Shown: positions 22,665-34,235, numbered from the stretch's first letter. The stretch is DNA of 64,000 bases from Nicotiana tabacum (GCF_000715075.1 NC_134103.1:52568730-52632729), one strand, 5' to 3'. A program made the numbers and translations. The notes: generated by a model from the letters alone, not told the origin.

Positions 22665-24714
22665 TGAAACTGATAAAAGCATACAATAAGAGATGATTTG
22701 GTCCTTCTTCCAGATTAATTTGTTGTAAAGCTCAATGGTGATAGGTGTGTTGAAGATTGCTTAATAAGAAAACTATTTACGTCATTAAATGAAAATGCAA
22801 GTTGTGCAAAATACATAACAAGAAAATCTATCCTAATTAGCAAAAATGAATATTCGATCAACTAAATGATTTTGATTTCCAACTTGGTGATGACAAAATT
22901 CAATAAAAAATGATTTAAGTGAAACTATATATCTTAGAAATCGAACTCATAAGATCATGAACTGGAATTGAATTTTGAATTAGAAGTCTATATAAATTTA
23001 TTTAGTCAATTATTAAATTTTATTTTACAAGTGGTACTGAAGATCTACGCGTGATGCACGTATATAGAAACTAGTTTCATTAAATGTAGGAAATTGTTGC
23101 AAATAAAGAACACATAATTTGAAGAGAAGCAGCAAGCGAAATTAAGCAGCTCGATTTGACAAGCTAATTTGTACATAATTTAATTAGGAGTGTATCCAAA
23201 AAGCATTATTACATTCTAGAAATGCTTTATAGCTCAACGATGCACCCTTGCTAATTTCAACTCCTTGAGTGATCAATGGGATTAACTCTATCATCTGTTG
23301 TTAAGCAACTCTTTCAATTAGACCAATGCCTTTGTTTCTTGAGTCTTATGAATGGTGATATCTTTTGACTTCAAGTTTTTACATATATATATTTTGGATA
23401 ATTGTGCTGATCATCAAAATTCCCCTGATCAGTTTGTTTCATCATGCTTTGGCACTGATGTTACTAATTTGAATCTATGAAGTCAAGGGATGTTATTTAA
23501 TGTTACCAAATTTGTCTATGATAACTCTGTGCAGGAAAAAAAGTTTGTTTATGATGACTGATGCTGAGATGAAGTAGGGTGTGGCGGCATTCTTTATCAA
23601 AAATATTGTTTCCGTAGTTTATTGGACTTGCTTTAACTTTTTCTTTCCTCAAAGCATAAGATTTTCCTTTATGCTACTTGTCCACCTGTCTTGAATAAGT
23701 AGAGTTCCAATATCTTTAGTTGATGATTTTCAATAAACCCATAATTCTGATGGCACAACATACTTGGTTCACCATTTCCTTGTATGCTCTCTGTCTCCAC
23801 AATCTTTTCTCACGCCCATCAAGACATCTTTCATGAATGTGATTAAAGTAGATGCTTGGAGCTCTTGAGCACTTAGTGGTGTTAGGAGTTGATATTTCCT
23901 TTACGTAGATAATCCAATGAGTGTTATTGCTTATGCACAGGCTATCAACTGTTAGGATAGAAATTGTAGTTGGACATTCTCCCCACAGTCCTCCTTTGAA
24001 CCTCGTATTTCCTATTCATGTTTTCAGCGAAGAAAGCCATGGAACTATATCATTTGATGTTAAAAACTGAAGACTTGTTTGAGAAGAGGTGCTTAATACT
24101 GCATCTGTCCAACTTTGTGTGACATATGTCCTCGAAGTGGTGCCACATGTTCATAACAAATGAACTCAATTAAGTTCTTACAAATAATGAATTCCATTAG
24201 GTCTTTCTGGAAGTCTTGTAACTAGGGTCTGTTTCCATTAGCACTATCTTTGTGCTAAGTTCAATTTTTAATGAAATCTGTTACCATTTCAACAAAAATA
24301 AAAAATGAATTCCATTAGTTAAGTGTGCAATGTGTGCTGTCACTTATACCCATAATATGCTTCCTCTAGAAACTTAACAGCCCCTCGGTCGAACATGCAT
24401 GTGAAGTCCATATGTGTCACTCGACTGCAACCTGATGCTTTTCTTATGATTTTTGATGTAGTATTCGTTGAATTTAACATTTAGTGCCAAAGTTCTTGTT
24501 ATGCGTTTTTAATGTAGTATTGGGATTACTGCTTATTCTTGTCATATGGTAACCAACTAACATCCCATTCTTATTTGATAGTCCAGAAATTTGCATAGGT
24601 TAGTGGTCTTGTGTTCTTGGCCAGCAATAAAGCGGTGTCTAGAATTAGCTATAAGTTATAGAGATTTCATTTGCCATTTTGTGTCTAACAAGTTTCTCTG
24701 GTTGTCTATAATAG
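22665..24714. other. Rest of the V-ATPase intron and Helitron 3' part
   Basis: About 2 kb with no protein-coding signal. The Helitron 3' end is at 23,074 and a short retroposon at 24,201-24,304. The remainder is AT-rich and is read as intron because it ends at the AATAG acceptor of the next V-ATPase exon. Confidence 0.45.
24187..24318 (+). repeat. Short retroposon with 14-bp target duplication
   Basis: A 104-bp insert (24,201-24,304) ending in an A-rich tail (AACAAAAATAAAAA) is flanked by the exact direct repeat ATGAATTCCATTAG at 24,187-24,200 and 24,305-24,318. The tail and the long exact duplication indicate L1-type target-primed insertion. The body (CTGTTTCCATTAGCACTATC) may be a 5'-truncated LINE 3' end or a SINE; the family is not recognised. 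Confidence 0.65.
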
Positions 24715-24782
24715 GTTCGTGTTGCTGAGTATAATAATGTGCGTAGCCAACTTAATGCCATAAACCGAAAGCAGACCGGAAG
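24715..24782 (+). pseudogene. VHA-C: V-type H+-ATPase subunit C pseudogene, third exon
   Basis: After an ATAATAG acceptor, the exon encodes VRVAEYNNVRSQLNAINRKQ followed by TG and a split codon, ending GGAAG|GTATGTT, a good donor. In subunit C this sequence follows directly after the KIEDDLK coded at 12,099, with matching phase, so the intron is 12,615 bp. This exon is itself intact. The donor is followed within 14 bases by the putative Helitron edge at 24,797. The next exon of the gene was not found in the window. Confidence 0.85.
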
Positions 24783-24800
24783 GTATGTTAATAGAACTAG

Positions 24801-27800
24801 AAAATTTGACCGCGCTTCGCACAGTGATTGACCGACCTCATTAAGCTTACTCATGATCTTTTTTCTAATATACAAAAAATAAAAATAATGGCAAGTCAAT
24901 TCTTATAAAAAATTGGTCTTCAAATCCCAATATATTAGATTTCAATTTTTAATCCATTTTATTATCGATACTTAATTTTAAATTTCTCTCTAGTTTTCAC
25001 TACTTGAGAATTTTTTTGTCTTAATATAGGTACTTGACCCTTCTTGTATTAACATATATAGGTGAAACGGTACCTTTTCCCTCTTTTTCTTAAAAATATT
25101 TTTTATGTTTTTTTACTTCCTTTCCTCTCTATTTTTTTTAAATGCCAGGTTTCCCTTTTCTTTCTGCCTCACTAACTTAGCTTCTACGTAATACAAAAGA
25201 AGGTAACTGAAGAAACTCAAGGGCATAACAAAGATAGGTGAGCAAAGAGATTTAAAGCATTATTGTGCCTATACGTATAAAAAAAATTAGGGATTGGTTG
25301 GTTTTATGCTTTCTCTAAATAAGGTAATGGTAGTATTATTGTCAGTACCAAGATGTTATGAAATCTAGTATAAAGGAGTACAATGACAACAATAGACTCA
25401 AAAATCCAAAAACTACATCATACTATCTAATATGTTTCCTTTGCTACAAAAGTACAATTTTGCAATCATTTAAACTTTTAAAAAAGAATTGTGCTCAGCT
25501 TTCTCTTCAAAATACCTCTTGTTTCTTTCAAGCCATGTATTAAAAAGGATGCACACAGAAATAAATTTCATATCAATCTGCCTCTGTTGTCCACTTTCTC
25601 TCCAAACCTGCATAATAATAATTGCTGATATCTTGTGGCATTACTCAGCTTACTCCAAACAGATTGAAAACTTTAGGAGGAACATTTGACTTCCAAATCA
25701 ATTTTCATGGCCCTTCATCCTACCAACCCTTAACCTAACTAAATCTGAAAATCTGTCTTGTTTTCATCTAGCGCCACATATTGTAAATTTTCCAGCAAAA
25801 TACTAATATTCTCCAGCTCCCAATCATTAAAGTTCCGTCTAAACTGAAGATGGCACTCAGAGTTAGAAATACAATCAGCTACTATTATAATTCAAGAAAT
25901 TGGTCTTTGAATACCCCAACTTCCTGCCAATGATCTAACCAAACTATGTTATGCTTCATATCCCCCGATTTTAATCTTGTAAGTTATTGGAATTCAACAC
26001 AAAGATTACATATTTACCTTCATAAAGTTGTCCTATTAGGCATGGATATAGAACATGATTGAGAGTCCAATGATTCTCCTTTCCGTACTTTGTGACAATG
26101 ACTATGTTCAGATGCAAAACTTCCATTGCCTTTCGTCCCCGCCTCAACTATATCATATATTCCGGCAATCACCATAAGCGTAGGCTTTAGACATGTACCA
26201 GAAAAAGAAGCCATTGATGTCTCTCCATCTATCAATCAACTTATACACAAATGTATGAATTAAAAATTAATGCACATTACAATTACATAAGGAAATTTTT
26301 TGAGGTTATCATTATTACTGAATACACCTGGAGGCCATTAGCTTCTCTCTTTGTTAAGTTATGTAAGCATGATTGAAGGAAAGATATGGTATTCTTATCA
26401 ACATAACACATACCTTAACTCCTAATTTTGATAACCTCAAAACTTCTCACACCCAATACAATCAGACAAAGAAATATTATTCAGGTAAATAATATAGCCA
26501 AATAATAAATTTGGAGTGTTAGAACGGCACCTACCTTATTTAAGTTGGAGCAGTACTCCAAGCCTTGTCCAAAAATCTCTCGTGGACTTGTTGAAGCAAA
26601 ACTCCTGCAGCCTTTTCCCAGAGCAAAGCTGTCGCATCCTTTTTTCTAGTCATGATTCATACCATACGCGAGAAGCAATTAAAGCAGAAGGGCCCAAAAA
26701 ATGAAAGAAAAGCTTAAAAGAAAATCAAAGGATCAAGATTTCTCTTGCTTTATGCCAAAACTCATTCAAAATGCAAACATTATATAATATTCACTAAATA
26801 CTCCAAAAATGTTAAGCTATTGACATTGCCGAATGTCAATGTGTGTTCAATCTCGTAAGAGAGCAGGAAAAACTCTTGAATTTTTGGTTCGCCTGCCATA
26901 GTTGTACATTACCTAAGTACTTTGCTTTTGTGCACAAAAATTATAAACAACATTAAACTGCTAAAAGATTAAAAAATTAAGAAGGTTAACAATGGAGTAC
27001 TCAATTTATATGATCGAAAAAAATAAGTAAATTCAAATGAAGCATGAAAGCCGGGAACGAAGGATGGTATGAACAGACATACCTTACAAATGAGAAGAAG
27101 AACACTTAACTTAAAGGCTCAGTTGCAAGCAATGAAACTGCAGTACATATGGCTTGAAGCATTAAAAGAGATATAATAACAAACCAAAGAGAAGAAAAAA
27201 AGCACAAGAAAATGTTATAAAGCTGTAACTACATGAAGAAATTCCAGTAGCAGTATATATATGCCATATATACTATGGTGATACTGGCACTATGATTTGG
27301 TTGAGAAACTTTCTAAGAAAGTGGTTAGAGGTGAAAACCTCTATTGATTTCTTCTTTGTCTGTAAACCTCAATAAGTTGAGCATCTATAGTCCTCACCAG
27401 CACATTTCATGTCTGTTTATATCATCTTATTTGCACTTGCTTGCTTCTCAAATTCAATACTATATTTTGATGAATTTAACATTTGATTATACATACGTCA
27501 AAGTTTTTAGAGATTAAATAGCAAAGATACATTATAGGCGATTATTTTGCATATCCCCTTCATTTGATGATCATATTTTGGTGGGGGTTTTTTTCATGAT
27601 CACTACATTGTTGAACCAATGTTATATGCATATGTCGCTTCAAATAGAAAACAATAACGTAGAGAAGATTGAAAATTATGACCTAAACTATAACATTAAT
27701 TGAAAGACATTGTTGTCGAATCCTAACACCCTAGTGATATAATAGGGGAATATATGATAATAGTAGTTCAAAATATTTAGATCAGTATATCTGAACTACG

Positions 27801-28460
27801 CGAAAATCTGAGTGGCGAAGAATATTAGAAAAGTACCTCAATCTCGTAATGGCATTTTCTGTTCGTATTCCTTGTACGTCAACACCTATATTTGTTGAGC
27901 GGACAAGTTTATTTGTCCTCGTATTCCTTGTGCGTCCACACCTATATTAATTGAGCGCACAGACTCTAGGTGCATCAAACATAATTTTTTTTAAAATACA
28001 ATTAGATTAATCAAATAAACCATGAGAATAACTGGTAAGCATAATCGGAAAAAATTCTTTGAAAAGGATTACATACCAAAATTTGTTGGGTGCACCGAAG
28101 CAGTTTGTGATTCCTGATTTTGTTTTTCGTCGAATAGTTCATGATTTGTAAAGTAAGTATGCCGTGGGTAAATAATGAATACATTATCAGGGAATTAGAG
28201 ATATTGTTTCAAATAAAAACTATAGAACAAAGAAGGTAGAGAGGGCGATTGAAAAGATGGAGAAGCACAGGGAAATTGGAAGATATAGAAGGGGAGTAAT
28301 TAGGGGAAAAGGGAGTAACAAATCGTTGCCATACAACCGTTGTGAGAGAATGTTGAGTAGATGGGGAAGTACTGATAATTTGCAAGAGATTACAGAACCG
28401 GTGTTCATGTGAAGCGATTTTGGTGTATTTTGAGATGAAAATTGCGTTTTAAAAAGGCCA
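24801..28460. other. AT-rich flank of the viral cluster with possible captured exons
   Basis: 3.7 kb without a recognised gene. Two minus-strand stretches look exon-like but match nothing I recognise. One is 26,235-26,020 (contains CLKPTLMVIAGIYDIVEAGT and SFASEHSHCHKVRKGESLDS). The other is 26,655-26,530 (contains DATALLWEKAAGVLLQQVHE followed by RFLDKAW). Helitrons often carry gene fragments, so these may be captured exons. Everything else here appears non-coding. Confidence 0.3.
27864..27960. repeat. Imperfect direct duplication, 56-bp period
   Basis: CGTATTCCTTGTACGTCAAC at 27,864 and CGTATTCCTTGTGCGTCCAC at 27,920 each continue ACCTATATT..TTGAGCG. Two units of about 40 bp with a few differences; no function suggested. 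Confidence 0.7.
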
Positions 28461-28774
28461 AAGTAATTTCTCATAGATTATTCTTCTTACATCATTATCG
28501 ATATTTCTTAGTATATACAGTATAAGTATTTTATAATTAAGATCATCATCTATTAAATAAGTATTTATTTTATCATATGATTTGCTAAACATATTCCTTT
28601 TAATCTCTATGTCTATTATCCTTATTCATCATATTATAATAAGTTATTTTAATCATCTTTTCTGGTCACTACCATAATTTTTTGCTTCAATCAGTTACCC
28701 TAACAGCGCTTCAACTTTTGTTTACTCCCCTAAACGGCCTCTCTGCCTACCGGTTTCAACCTTAGGATGCATAG
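28461..28774 (-). pseudogene. EPRV ORF A N-terminal part and leader fragment
   Basis: ORF A starts at 28,592 (minus) and is cut at 28,461 after about 44 codons, where viral homology stops. This is the left edge of the cluster. The leader sequence upstream of the ATG continues to 28,774, where it is joined to protease coding sequence. In the intact copies ORF A has 76 codons. Confidence 0.85.
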
Positions 28775-29245
28775 AGTAGTTGTATTTTTACTTATATTTT
28801 CTAATTTTTGTGTGATTTTTTCATTTCCTCGTATCCATTCTGTAGTTTTTCGTTGTTTATTATTTACTCGTTTTGCTCCTACTTTATTTTTACATGGTGT
28901 GGTAAACCACCAGTGTGTTCTTGTTATTATGTGTGGGTATAATTTGTCTAAAAATGGCATTCCTAGTAACATATCTTTCGTAGTGAATTCAAAGTTATAT
29001 ATTTCTTCTATAGTTAATATTTTATCCCATATTTGTATTTTTACATTTTTGGCTTTGTAGTTAATCATACTACCTTCATTATTAAATCCTGTTACTACCA
29101 TAGGTGTTTTTAATTTTTCCCATTTATCTGTTGGTAAACAATTATATTTACATATATTAGCTTCTGCTCCTGTATCTATCATTGGTGTATAGTATCTATT
29201 ATAATATCCTTCTACTATGACTTTTGCGAGTATATATATTTTCAT
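28775..29245 (-). pseudogene. EPRV ORF E N-terminal part (aspartic protease)
   Basis: Starts at ATG 29,245 (MKIYILAKVIVEGYYN) and contains the retropepsin active site PMIDTGAEANICK and the downstream LLGMPFL box. It would process the viral polyprotein. It is joined at 28,774 to leader sequence read in frame for another ~14 foreign codons, so RT and RNase H are missing. The start overlaps the stop of the preceding ORF D (ATGA). Confidence 0.85.
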
Positions 29246-30206
29246 TCTTCTGTTCTTTTTATTATTATTTTCTTATCTTTATATGTTATTGTTAATTGCT
29301 TATCTCCTAGGCTGTATGGTTTTACTTTTTCTAACCATTTTATTCCTAGTGTAATATTTTCATTTTTATTTTCTTGATATATTTTAAATTGTATTATTAG
29401 AGGTATTCCTCCAATAATTATTTCTTTTTCTGTTATTTCTTCATTTATTATTAATTCTTTAGGTAATTCAGGGCATAATTGTTCAGTAGTTATTATTTCA
29501 GTTTCTGTTACTAATTCTCTTGTGATATAGTTTTCTTCTTGTCCTGTATTTATTAATATTTGATATTTTCTTTGTTCCATGATTCCAGTTATATAGTAGT
29601 GGTATGTATTTATTTTTTCTTTTGAGTTTTTTATTAAATTTTTTGGGATTATATATTCTCTTCTTGTTGTACTTATTCTTGATGATATTGGTGTTTTCTA
29701 AGTTAATTGGTTTGGTATACTTGATGTACTTAATCTTTCTTTTACTATTTCTAAATCTTCTTCCATGTCAATTTCTTTATAACTATATTCATTATTATCA
29801 ATAACTGTAACTATTCTTTCAAACGGGTTTTCTATTTTGATTTTATTAATTTTATTTTTTGCTGCTATTTTATGTTTTGTTGTTAAGACGTATAGATTTT
29901 TACATCTAGCTGTAAATATTTTACTTCCGGGTGTTAATTCTATTCCTGACATTTTCCAGTATAGTGCTAATGATTTATCTATATTCTTATCGTTTATTGC
30001 TATTGAATAGTTGGCACTTATTATGAATTTGAATTTTTGATATATGAGATTTTCTTTTATTGCACTTATTATGCTTTTTTCTATAGGTTGAATTATTCTA
30101 TCATCTGCTAAATATATTTCTATAGGGGTATCTATTCCTTCCCTGAAACATGCTTTTATTAGTATTTCAGTTCCTCCTAGGTGTACATATTTAATTGGGT
30201 TTTTTG
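29242..30206 (-). pseudogene. EPRV ORF D fragment: movement-protein C-terminus and protease-like tail
   Basis: From 30,206 the frame reads NPIKYVHLGGTEILIKACF, the 30K-type movement protein core, down to NQLT. It then meets a TAG at 29,698-29,700, where the plus-strand copy has TAT. The same TAG occurs in the copy at 31,722. Past it the tail continues (29,697-29,242) with LINTGQEENYITREL, a retropepsin-like box with Asn in place of the catalytic Asp. The first residues (MKIYIQA) come from the junction at 30,206 and are not original. Confidence 0.85.
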
Positions 30207-30390
30207 CCTGTATATATATTTTCATTCTTCTGTTCTTTTTATTATTATTTTCTTATCTTTATATGTTATTGTTAATTGCTTATCTCCTAGGCTGTATGGT
30301 TTTACTTTTTCTAACCATTTTATTCCTAGTGTAATATTTTCATTTTTATTTTCTAGATATATTTTAAATTGTATTATTAGAGGTATTCCT
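30207..30390 (-). repeat. Second copy of the ORF D/E junction (partial duplication)
   Basis: The stretch repeats 29,226-29,408 in the same orientation, including the end of ORF D and the ATGA overlap with ORF E. It is flanked by abrupt jumps to movement-protein sequence (30,206) and ORF C sequence (30,391). It marks two recombination joints. Confidence 0.85.
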
Positions 30391-31240
30391 CTGTTCCTAT
30401 GAGTGTTCTTTCTATATATCCTGGTGTTTCTATCATTCCTATTTTATTATCTACCAATTGTTTAGATACATATCCTATCCATAGTTGGATTGTTTTATTT
30501 ATATCTGCTACGCAATCTAAATCTAAAAAGTTATATTGTTCTGATATTGGTTTTGGTGTCCATTTTTTATTTAATCTACTATCCCATAGTGTATTATATC
30601 TATCATGTTGTTCATAGTTAGCTGTATAATAATTTGGGTATAATCCTTTTGGATTTTTTACGCCTGATGTACTGGGTTTTTCTTCCATATTTACATCTCC
30701 TGTATTTACTTCTATATTTTTTGTTTTTTCTATACTTTCTAAAAGTTCTGTATATGTTTCACTTATTTCGCTTGATTCTGACTTTTGATCATCTATATTG
30801 TTATCTATTTCTTCAATTCTGGGAGTTGTTTCTTCTGTTTGTAATATTTGTTTAAATTTATTTATTTCATCTGTTAATTCTATTTCTTTGTTTTTCTCTC
30901 TTTGTTTATTTTCATATAGTGCTTTTAACATGTTTAATTCTTTTTCTAGTGCTATAATTTTTGTGTTTTTTATTTCTTCTAATTGTTGTATTTCTTTGTT
31001 TGCTTGGTTCTTAATAATTTCAATTTCTTTTTTCTTATCGATTTCTTCATTTTCTTTACTTATTCTAATCATAGCTATCAAGCTACCTTCTAATCTTGCT
31101 GTTTCTTTTTCTATCATTAGGTATAATTGGTCTCCTATTTTTTTATATCTTCTGCCTAAATTTGAAAAAAATATTTTTATTTTCAATCCATCTTGGTTTT
31201 CATATGTTTTTTCGTCTACAGCAAATTCTTCTTTGTTCAT
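30391..31240 (-). pseudogene. EPRV ORF C fragment (capsid-like)
   Basis: Starts MNKEEFAVDEK at 31,240, twelve bases after the primer-binding site. Coiled-coil N-terminal part, PSTSGVKNPKGLYPNYYTAN, then the capsid core up to GYIERTLIGT, after which it is broken by the joint at 30,390. The reading frame is open over its length, but about half the capsid core and the zinc knuckle are absent. Confidence 0.85.
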
Positions 31241-31252
31241 TTTTAATCTATA

Positions 31253-31264
31253 GCTCTGATACCA
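31253..31264 (-). other. EPRV primer-binding site
   Basis: The minus strand reads TGGTATCAGAGC, complementary to initiator tRNA-Met, between the end of ORF B and the start of ORF C. The same spacing is seen at 36,988-36,999 and 52,389-52,400. Confidence 0.85.
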
Positions 31265-31306
31265 TTTTTACGGTCCCTTCTATTTCTATTTGATTTCATT
31301 TTTTAT

Positions 31307-31424
31307 TTAGTCAAATGTAAAGGCTTTTTCATAAAATTCTCTTTGTAGTGGGATTAGTCTAATTATTTCTGATATACATTCTAATATATATTCTATATAT
31401 TCTATATCTTGGGTTCTTTGGTAT
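31307..31424 (-). pseudogene. EPRV ORF B C-terminal fragment
   Basis: The last ~39 codons of ORF B, ending FYEKAFTFD, are joined at about 31,425 to ORF D tail sequence (GGIPIPK at the joint). The first 28 codons are missing. Confidence 0.8.
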
Positions 31425-31425
31425 T

Positions 31426-31719
31426 GGTATTCCTCCAATAATTATTTCTTTTTCTGTTATTTCTTCATTTATTATTAATTCTTTAGGTAATTCAGGGCAT
31501 AATTGTTCAGTAGTTATTATTTCAGTTTCTGTTACTAATTCTCTTGTGATATAGTTTTCTTCTTGTCCTGTATTTATTAATATTTGATATTTTCTTTGTT
31601 CCATGATTCCAGTTATATAGTAGTGGTATGTATTTATTTTTTCTTTTGTGTTTTTTATTAAATTTTTTGGGATTATATATTCTCTTCTTGTTGTACTTAT
31701 TCTTGATGATGTTGGTGTT
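31426..31719 (-). pseudogene. EPRV ORF D protease-like tail fragment
   Basis: Continues the ORF D frame beyond the TAG at 31,722-31,724, with LINTGQEENYITREL at about 31,580-31,540. It stops at the joint with ORF B near 31,425, so the C-terminal ~70 residues of ORF D are absent. Confidence 0.8.
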
Positions 31720-31721
31720 TC

Positions 31722-32531
31722 CTAAGTTAATTGGTTTGGTATACTTGATGTACTTAATCTTTCTTTTACTATTTCTAAATCTTCTTCCATGTCAATTTCT
31801 TTATAACTATATTCATTATTATCAATAACTGTAACTATTCTTTCAAACGGGTTTTCTATTTTGATTTTATTAATTTTATTTTTTGCTGCTATTTTATGTT
31901 TTGTTGTTAAGACGTATAGATTTTTACATCTAGCTGTAAATATTTTACTTCCGGGTGTTAATTCTATTCCTGACATTTTCCAGTATAGTGCTAATGATTT
32001 ATCTATATTCTTATCGTTTATTGCTATTGAATAGTTGGCACTTATTATGAATTTGAATTTTTGATATATGAGATTTTCTTTTATTGCACTTATTATGCTT
32101 TTTTCTATAGGTTGAATTATTCTATCATCTGCTAAATATATTTCTATAGGGGTATCTATTCCTTCCCTGAAATATGCTTTTATTAGTATTTCAGTTCCTC
32201 CTAGGTGTACATATTTAATTGGGTTTTTTGCCTTTATATCTTGCATTTCTTTATTTATTATTTTTTTATTTATTATTGGTATTTTGGCTTTTCCTTTTGT
32301 ATATTTACAGTCAATTATATGTTCTTTTTGACTAACCACGTAATATTCTTCTTTTTGTCTTTTGAACCAATTTTTTATTGTAGGTACTTCAAATATTTTT
32401 TCGATACTGAGGTCTAATTCTTTTCCTTTTATTTGTTCAAATATATTATTATCAAATATAATTTTTTGTTCTGAGGATTCTTCATCTTTATATTCTTCTC
32501 GTGTTATTACTTCTATTTCTTTTTCGGTCAT
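31722..32531 (-). CDS. EPRV movement protein (ORF D, N-terminal domain)
   Basis: An open frame of 269 codons with ATG at 32,531 overlapping the ORF C stop as TAATG. The 30K-superfamily movement core is around VHLGGTEILIKAYF, PIEIYLADDRI and the SIISAIKENLIYQKFKF stretch. Such proteins move virus between cells through plasmodesmata. It ends in TAG where the plus-strand copy continues into a protease-like tail, so this is a truncated form of a longer original product. No other break is visible. Expression is doubtful in a rearranged, probably silenced locus. Confidence 0.8.
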   Translation of the reverse strand: MTEKEIEVITREEYKDEESSEQKIIFDNNIFEQIKGKELDLSIEKIFEVPTIKNWFKRQKEEYYVVSQKEHIIDCKYTKGKAKIPIINKKIINKEMQDIKAKNPIKYVHLGGTEILIKAYFREGIDTPIEIYLADDRIIQPIEKSIISAIKENLIYQKFKFIISANYSIAINDKNIDKSLALYWKMSGIELTPGSKIFTARCKNLYVLTTKHKIAAKNKINKIKIENPFERIVTVIDNNEYSYKEIDMEEDLEIVKERLSTSSIPNQLT

Positions 32532-32887
32532 TAGGTTTCATCATCTTCTTTAGTTATTTCATCTTCTATTTCATCTTCTATATCTGATATTTCATATACA
32601 CTATCTTCACTATCTAGTTCATAATCTTCATATTCCACCTGCATATATTCTTCATCATTAATTATGATTTCAGTTATTTGTTTTTTCTTTAAGTTCCTAG
32701 GTGCTTTACAGTCTTTAGCTATATGTCCTAATTTTTCACAGTTATAACAAGTACATTCTGTTAGTTTCTTTTTTGGTCTAAATGGTCTTTTAGCCTGATA
32801 ATTTTTTACATAATATCTTTTTCTTGGTTTTTTATTTTTATATTTTGACTTATATTTATTATATTTCTTTATTTTCCATTTTTTATT
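32532..32887 (-). pseudogene. EPRV ORF C zinc-knuckle C-terminal part
   Basis: Downstream of the TAG at 32,885-32,887 the ORF C frame continues with a very basic stretch (YKSKYKNKK, RKRYYVKNYQ) and a zinc knuckle CTCYNCEKLGHIAKDC (CX2CX4HX4C; one glycine is Glu here). It then has an acidic tail to the TAA overlapping the ORF D start. This is the RNA/DNA-binding end of the capsid protein, cut off by the stop. Confidence 0.85.
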
Positions 32888-34120
32888 CTATTTATCTGTA
32901 TCTGTACATCCGAATTGTGGAGCTGTTTTATTTTTACAACATCTTAAAATTTTTATTAATGTTTTTTCTATTTTTGTTTCTTCTTTATATTTTTCACATA
33001 TTTGTACAAACCATTGTTGTAGAAATTTTATTCTAGCTCCTAAAGTATCTGTTAATCCTGCTTCATTCCAATCTTTTATTATTTTAGAATTAAAAGGTTC
33101 TGGTAATTTTGTAAAATATAATTTTCTTATTTCATTACTTTCTTCTGTATTATATGTCCCTTTATAATAATATTCTCTAAATGCACAAGTATATTCGTCT
33201 ATATAGCACATATTACATATTGCTAATTTTGTTATCAGATTTCTATTTGTTTGTTTTTCCTTATTTTGTTCTTCAATTTCTGTAGTCATACTACTAAATT
33301 CGTTTCTTATGGCTATTTCATGTTTGTATAATATTTCTATATTTGTTGTTGCTATTTCACCATTAAATTTTTTATTACTTCTTAAGGTATCTATACTTTC
33401 TCTAGTTAAATTGTGTAACCATAATTTTGCTGTTCCTATGAGTGTTCTTTCTATATATCCTGGTGTTTCTACCATTCCTATTTTATTATCTACCAATTGT
33501 TTAGATACATATCCTATCCATAGTTGGATTGTTTTATTTATATCTGCTACGCAATCTAAATCTAAAAAGTTATATTGTTCTGATATTGGTTTTGCTGTCC
33601 ATTTTTTATTTAATCTACTATCCCATAGTGTATTATATCTATCATGTTGTTCATAGTTAGCTGTATAATAATTTGGGTATAATCCTTTTGGATTTTTTAC
33701 GCCTGATGTACTGGGTTTTTCTTCCATATTTACATCTCCTGTATTTACTTCTATATTTTTTGTTTTTTCTATACTTTCTAAAAGTTCTGTATATGTTTCA
33801 CTTATTTCGCTTGATTCTGACTTTTGGTCATCTATATTGTTATCTATTTCTTCAATTCTGGGAGTTGTTTCTTCTGTTTGTAATATTTGTTTAAATTTAT
33901 TTATTTCATCTGTTAATTCTATTTCTTTGTTTTTCTCTCTTTGTTTATTTTCATATAGTGCTTTTAACATGTTTAATTCTTTTTCTAGTGCTATAATTTT
34001 TGTGTTTTTTATTTCTTCTAATTGTTGTATTTCTTTGTTTGCTTGGTTCTTAATAATTTTAATTTCTTTTTTCTTATCGATTTCTTCATTTTCTTTACTT
34101 ATTCTAGTCATAGCTGTCAA
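32888..34120 (-). pseudogene. EPRV ORF C, tandem unit 3
   Basis: An open frame of 410 codons starting at an internal Met (MTAMTRISKENEE) because the joint at 34,143 puts the upstream sequence out of frame. Coiled-coil region (about residues 1-100), PSTSGVKNPKG, then the capsid core (QYNFLDLDCVADINKTIQLW, GYIERTLIGTAKLWLHNL, CNMCYIDEYTCAF). It ends in TAG where the plus-strand copy has TAT. The true N-terminal ~54 residues are missing. Confidence 0.85.
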
Positions 34121-34235
34121 GCTATCTTCTAATCTTGCTGTTTTAATAATTTTTTACATAATATCTTTTTCTTGGTTTTTTATTTTTATATTTTAACTTA
34201 TATTTATTATATTTCTTTGTTTTCCATTTTTTATT

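Larger units (their letters stand above)
12507..23074 (+). mobile_element. Putative non-autonomous Helitron hosting a copia insertion
   Basis: The 5' end A|TCTATATTATTATAAAAG at 12,507 has the TC start and AT-rich form typical of plant Helitrons. The 3' end at 23,074 is CTAG|T, preceded ten bases earlier by the small hairpin CGTG-ATG-CACG (23,049-23,059). Insertion between A and T without target duplication fits. Subtracting the copia element and its duplication leaves about 2.1 kb with no Rep/helicase coding, so it would be non-autonomous. It lies inside the large intron of the V-ATPase pseudogene. Confidence 0.45.

Noticed and set aside
28220..28474. 84-codon minus-strand frame ending near the cluster edge
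   Set aside because: Starts inside viral ORF A sequence and runs into flank. Hydrophobic low-complexity sequence, no homologue recognised.
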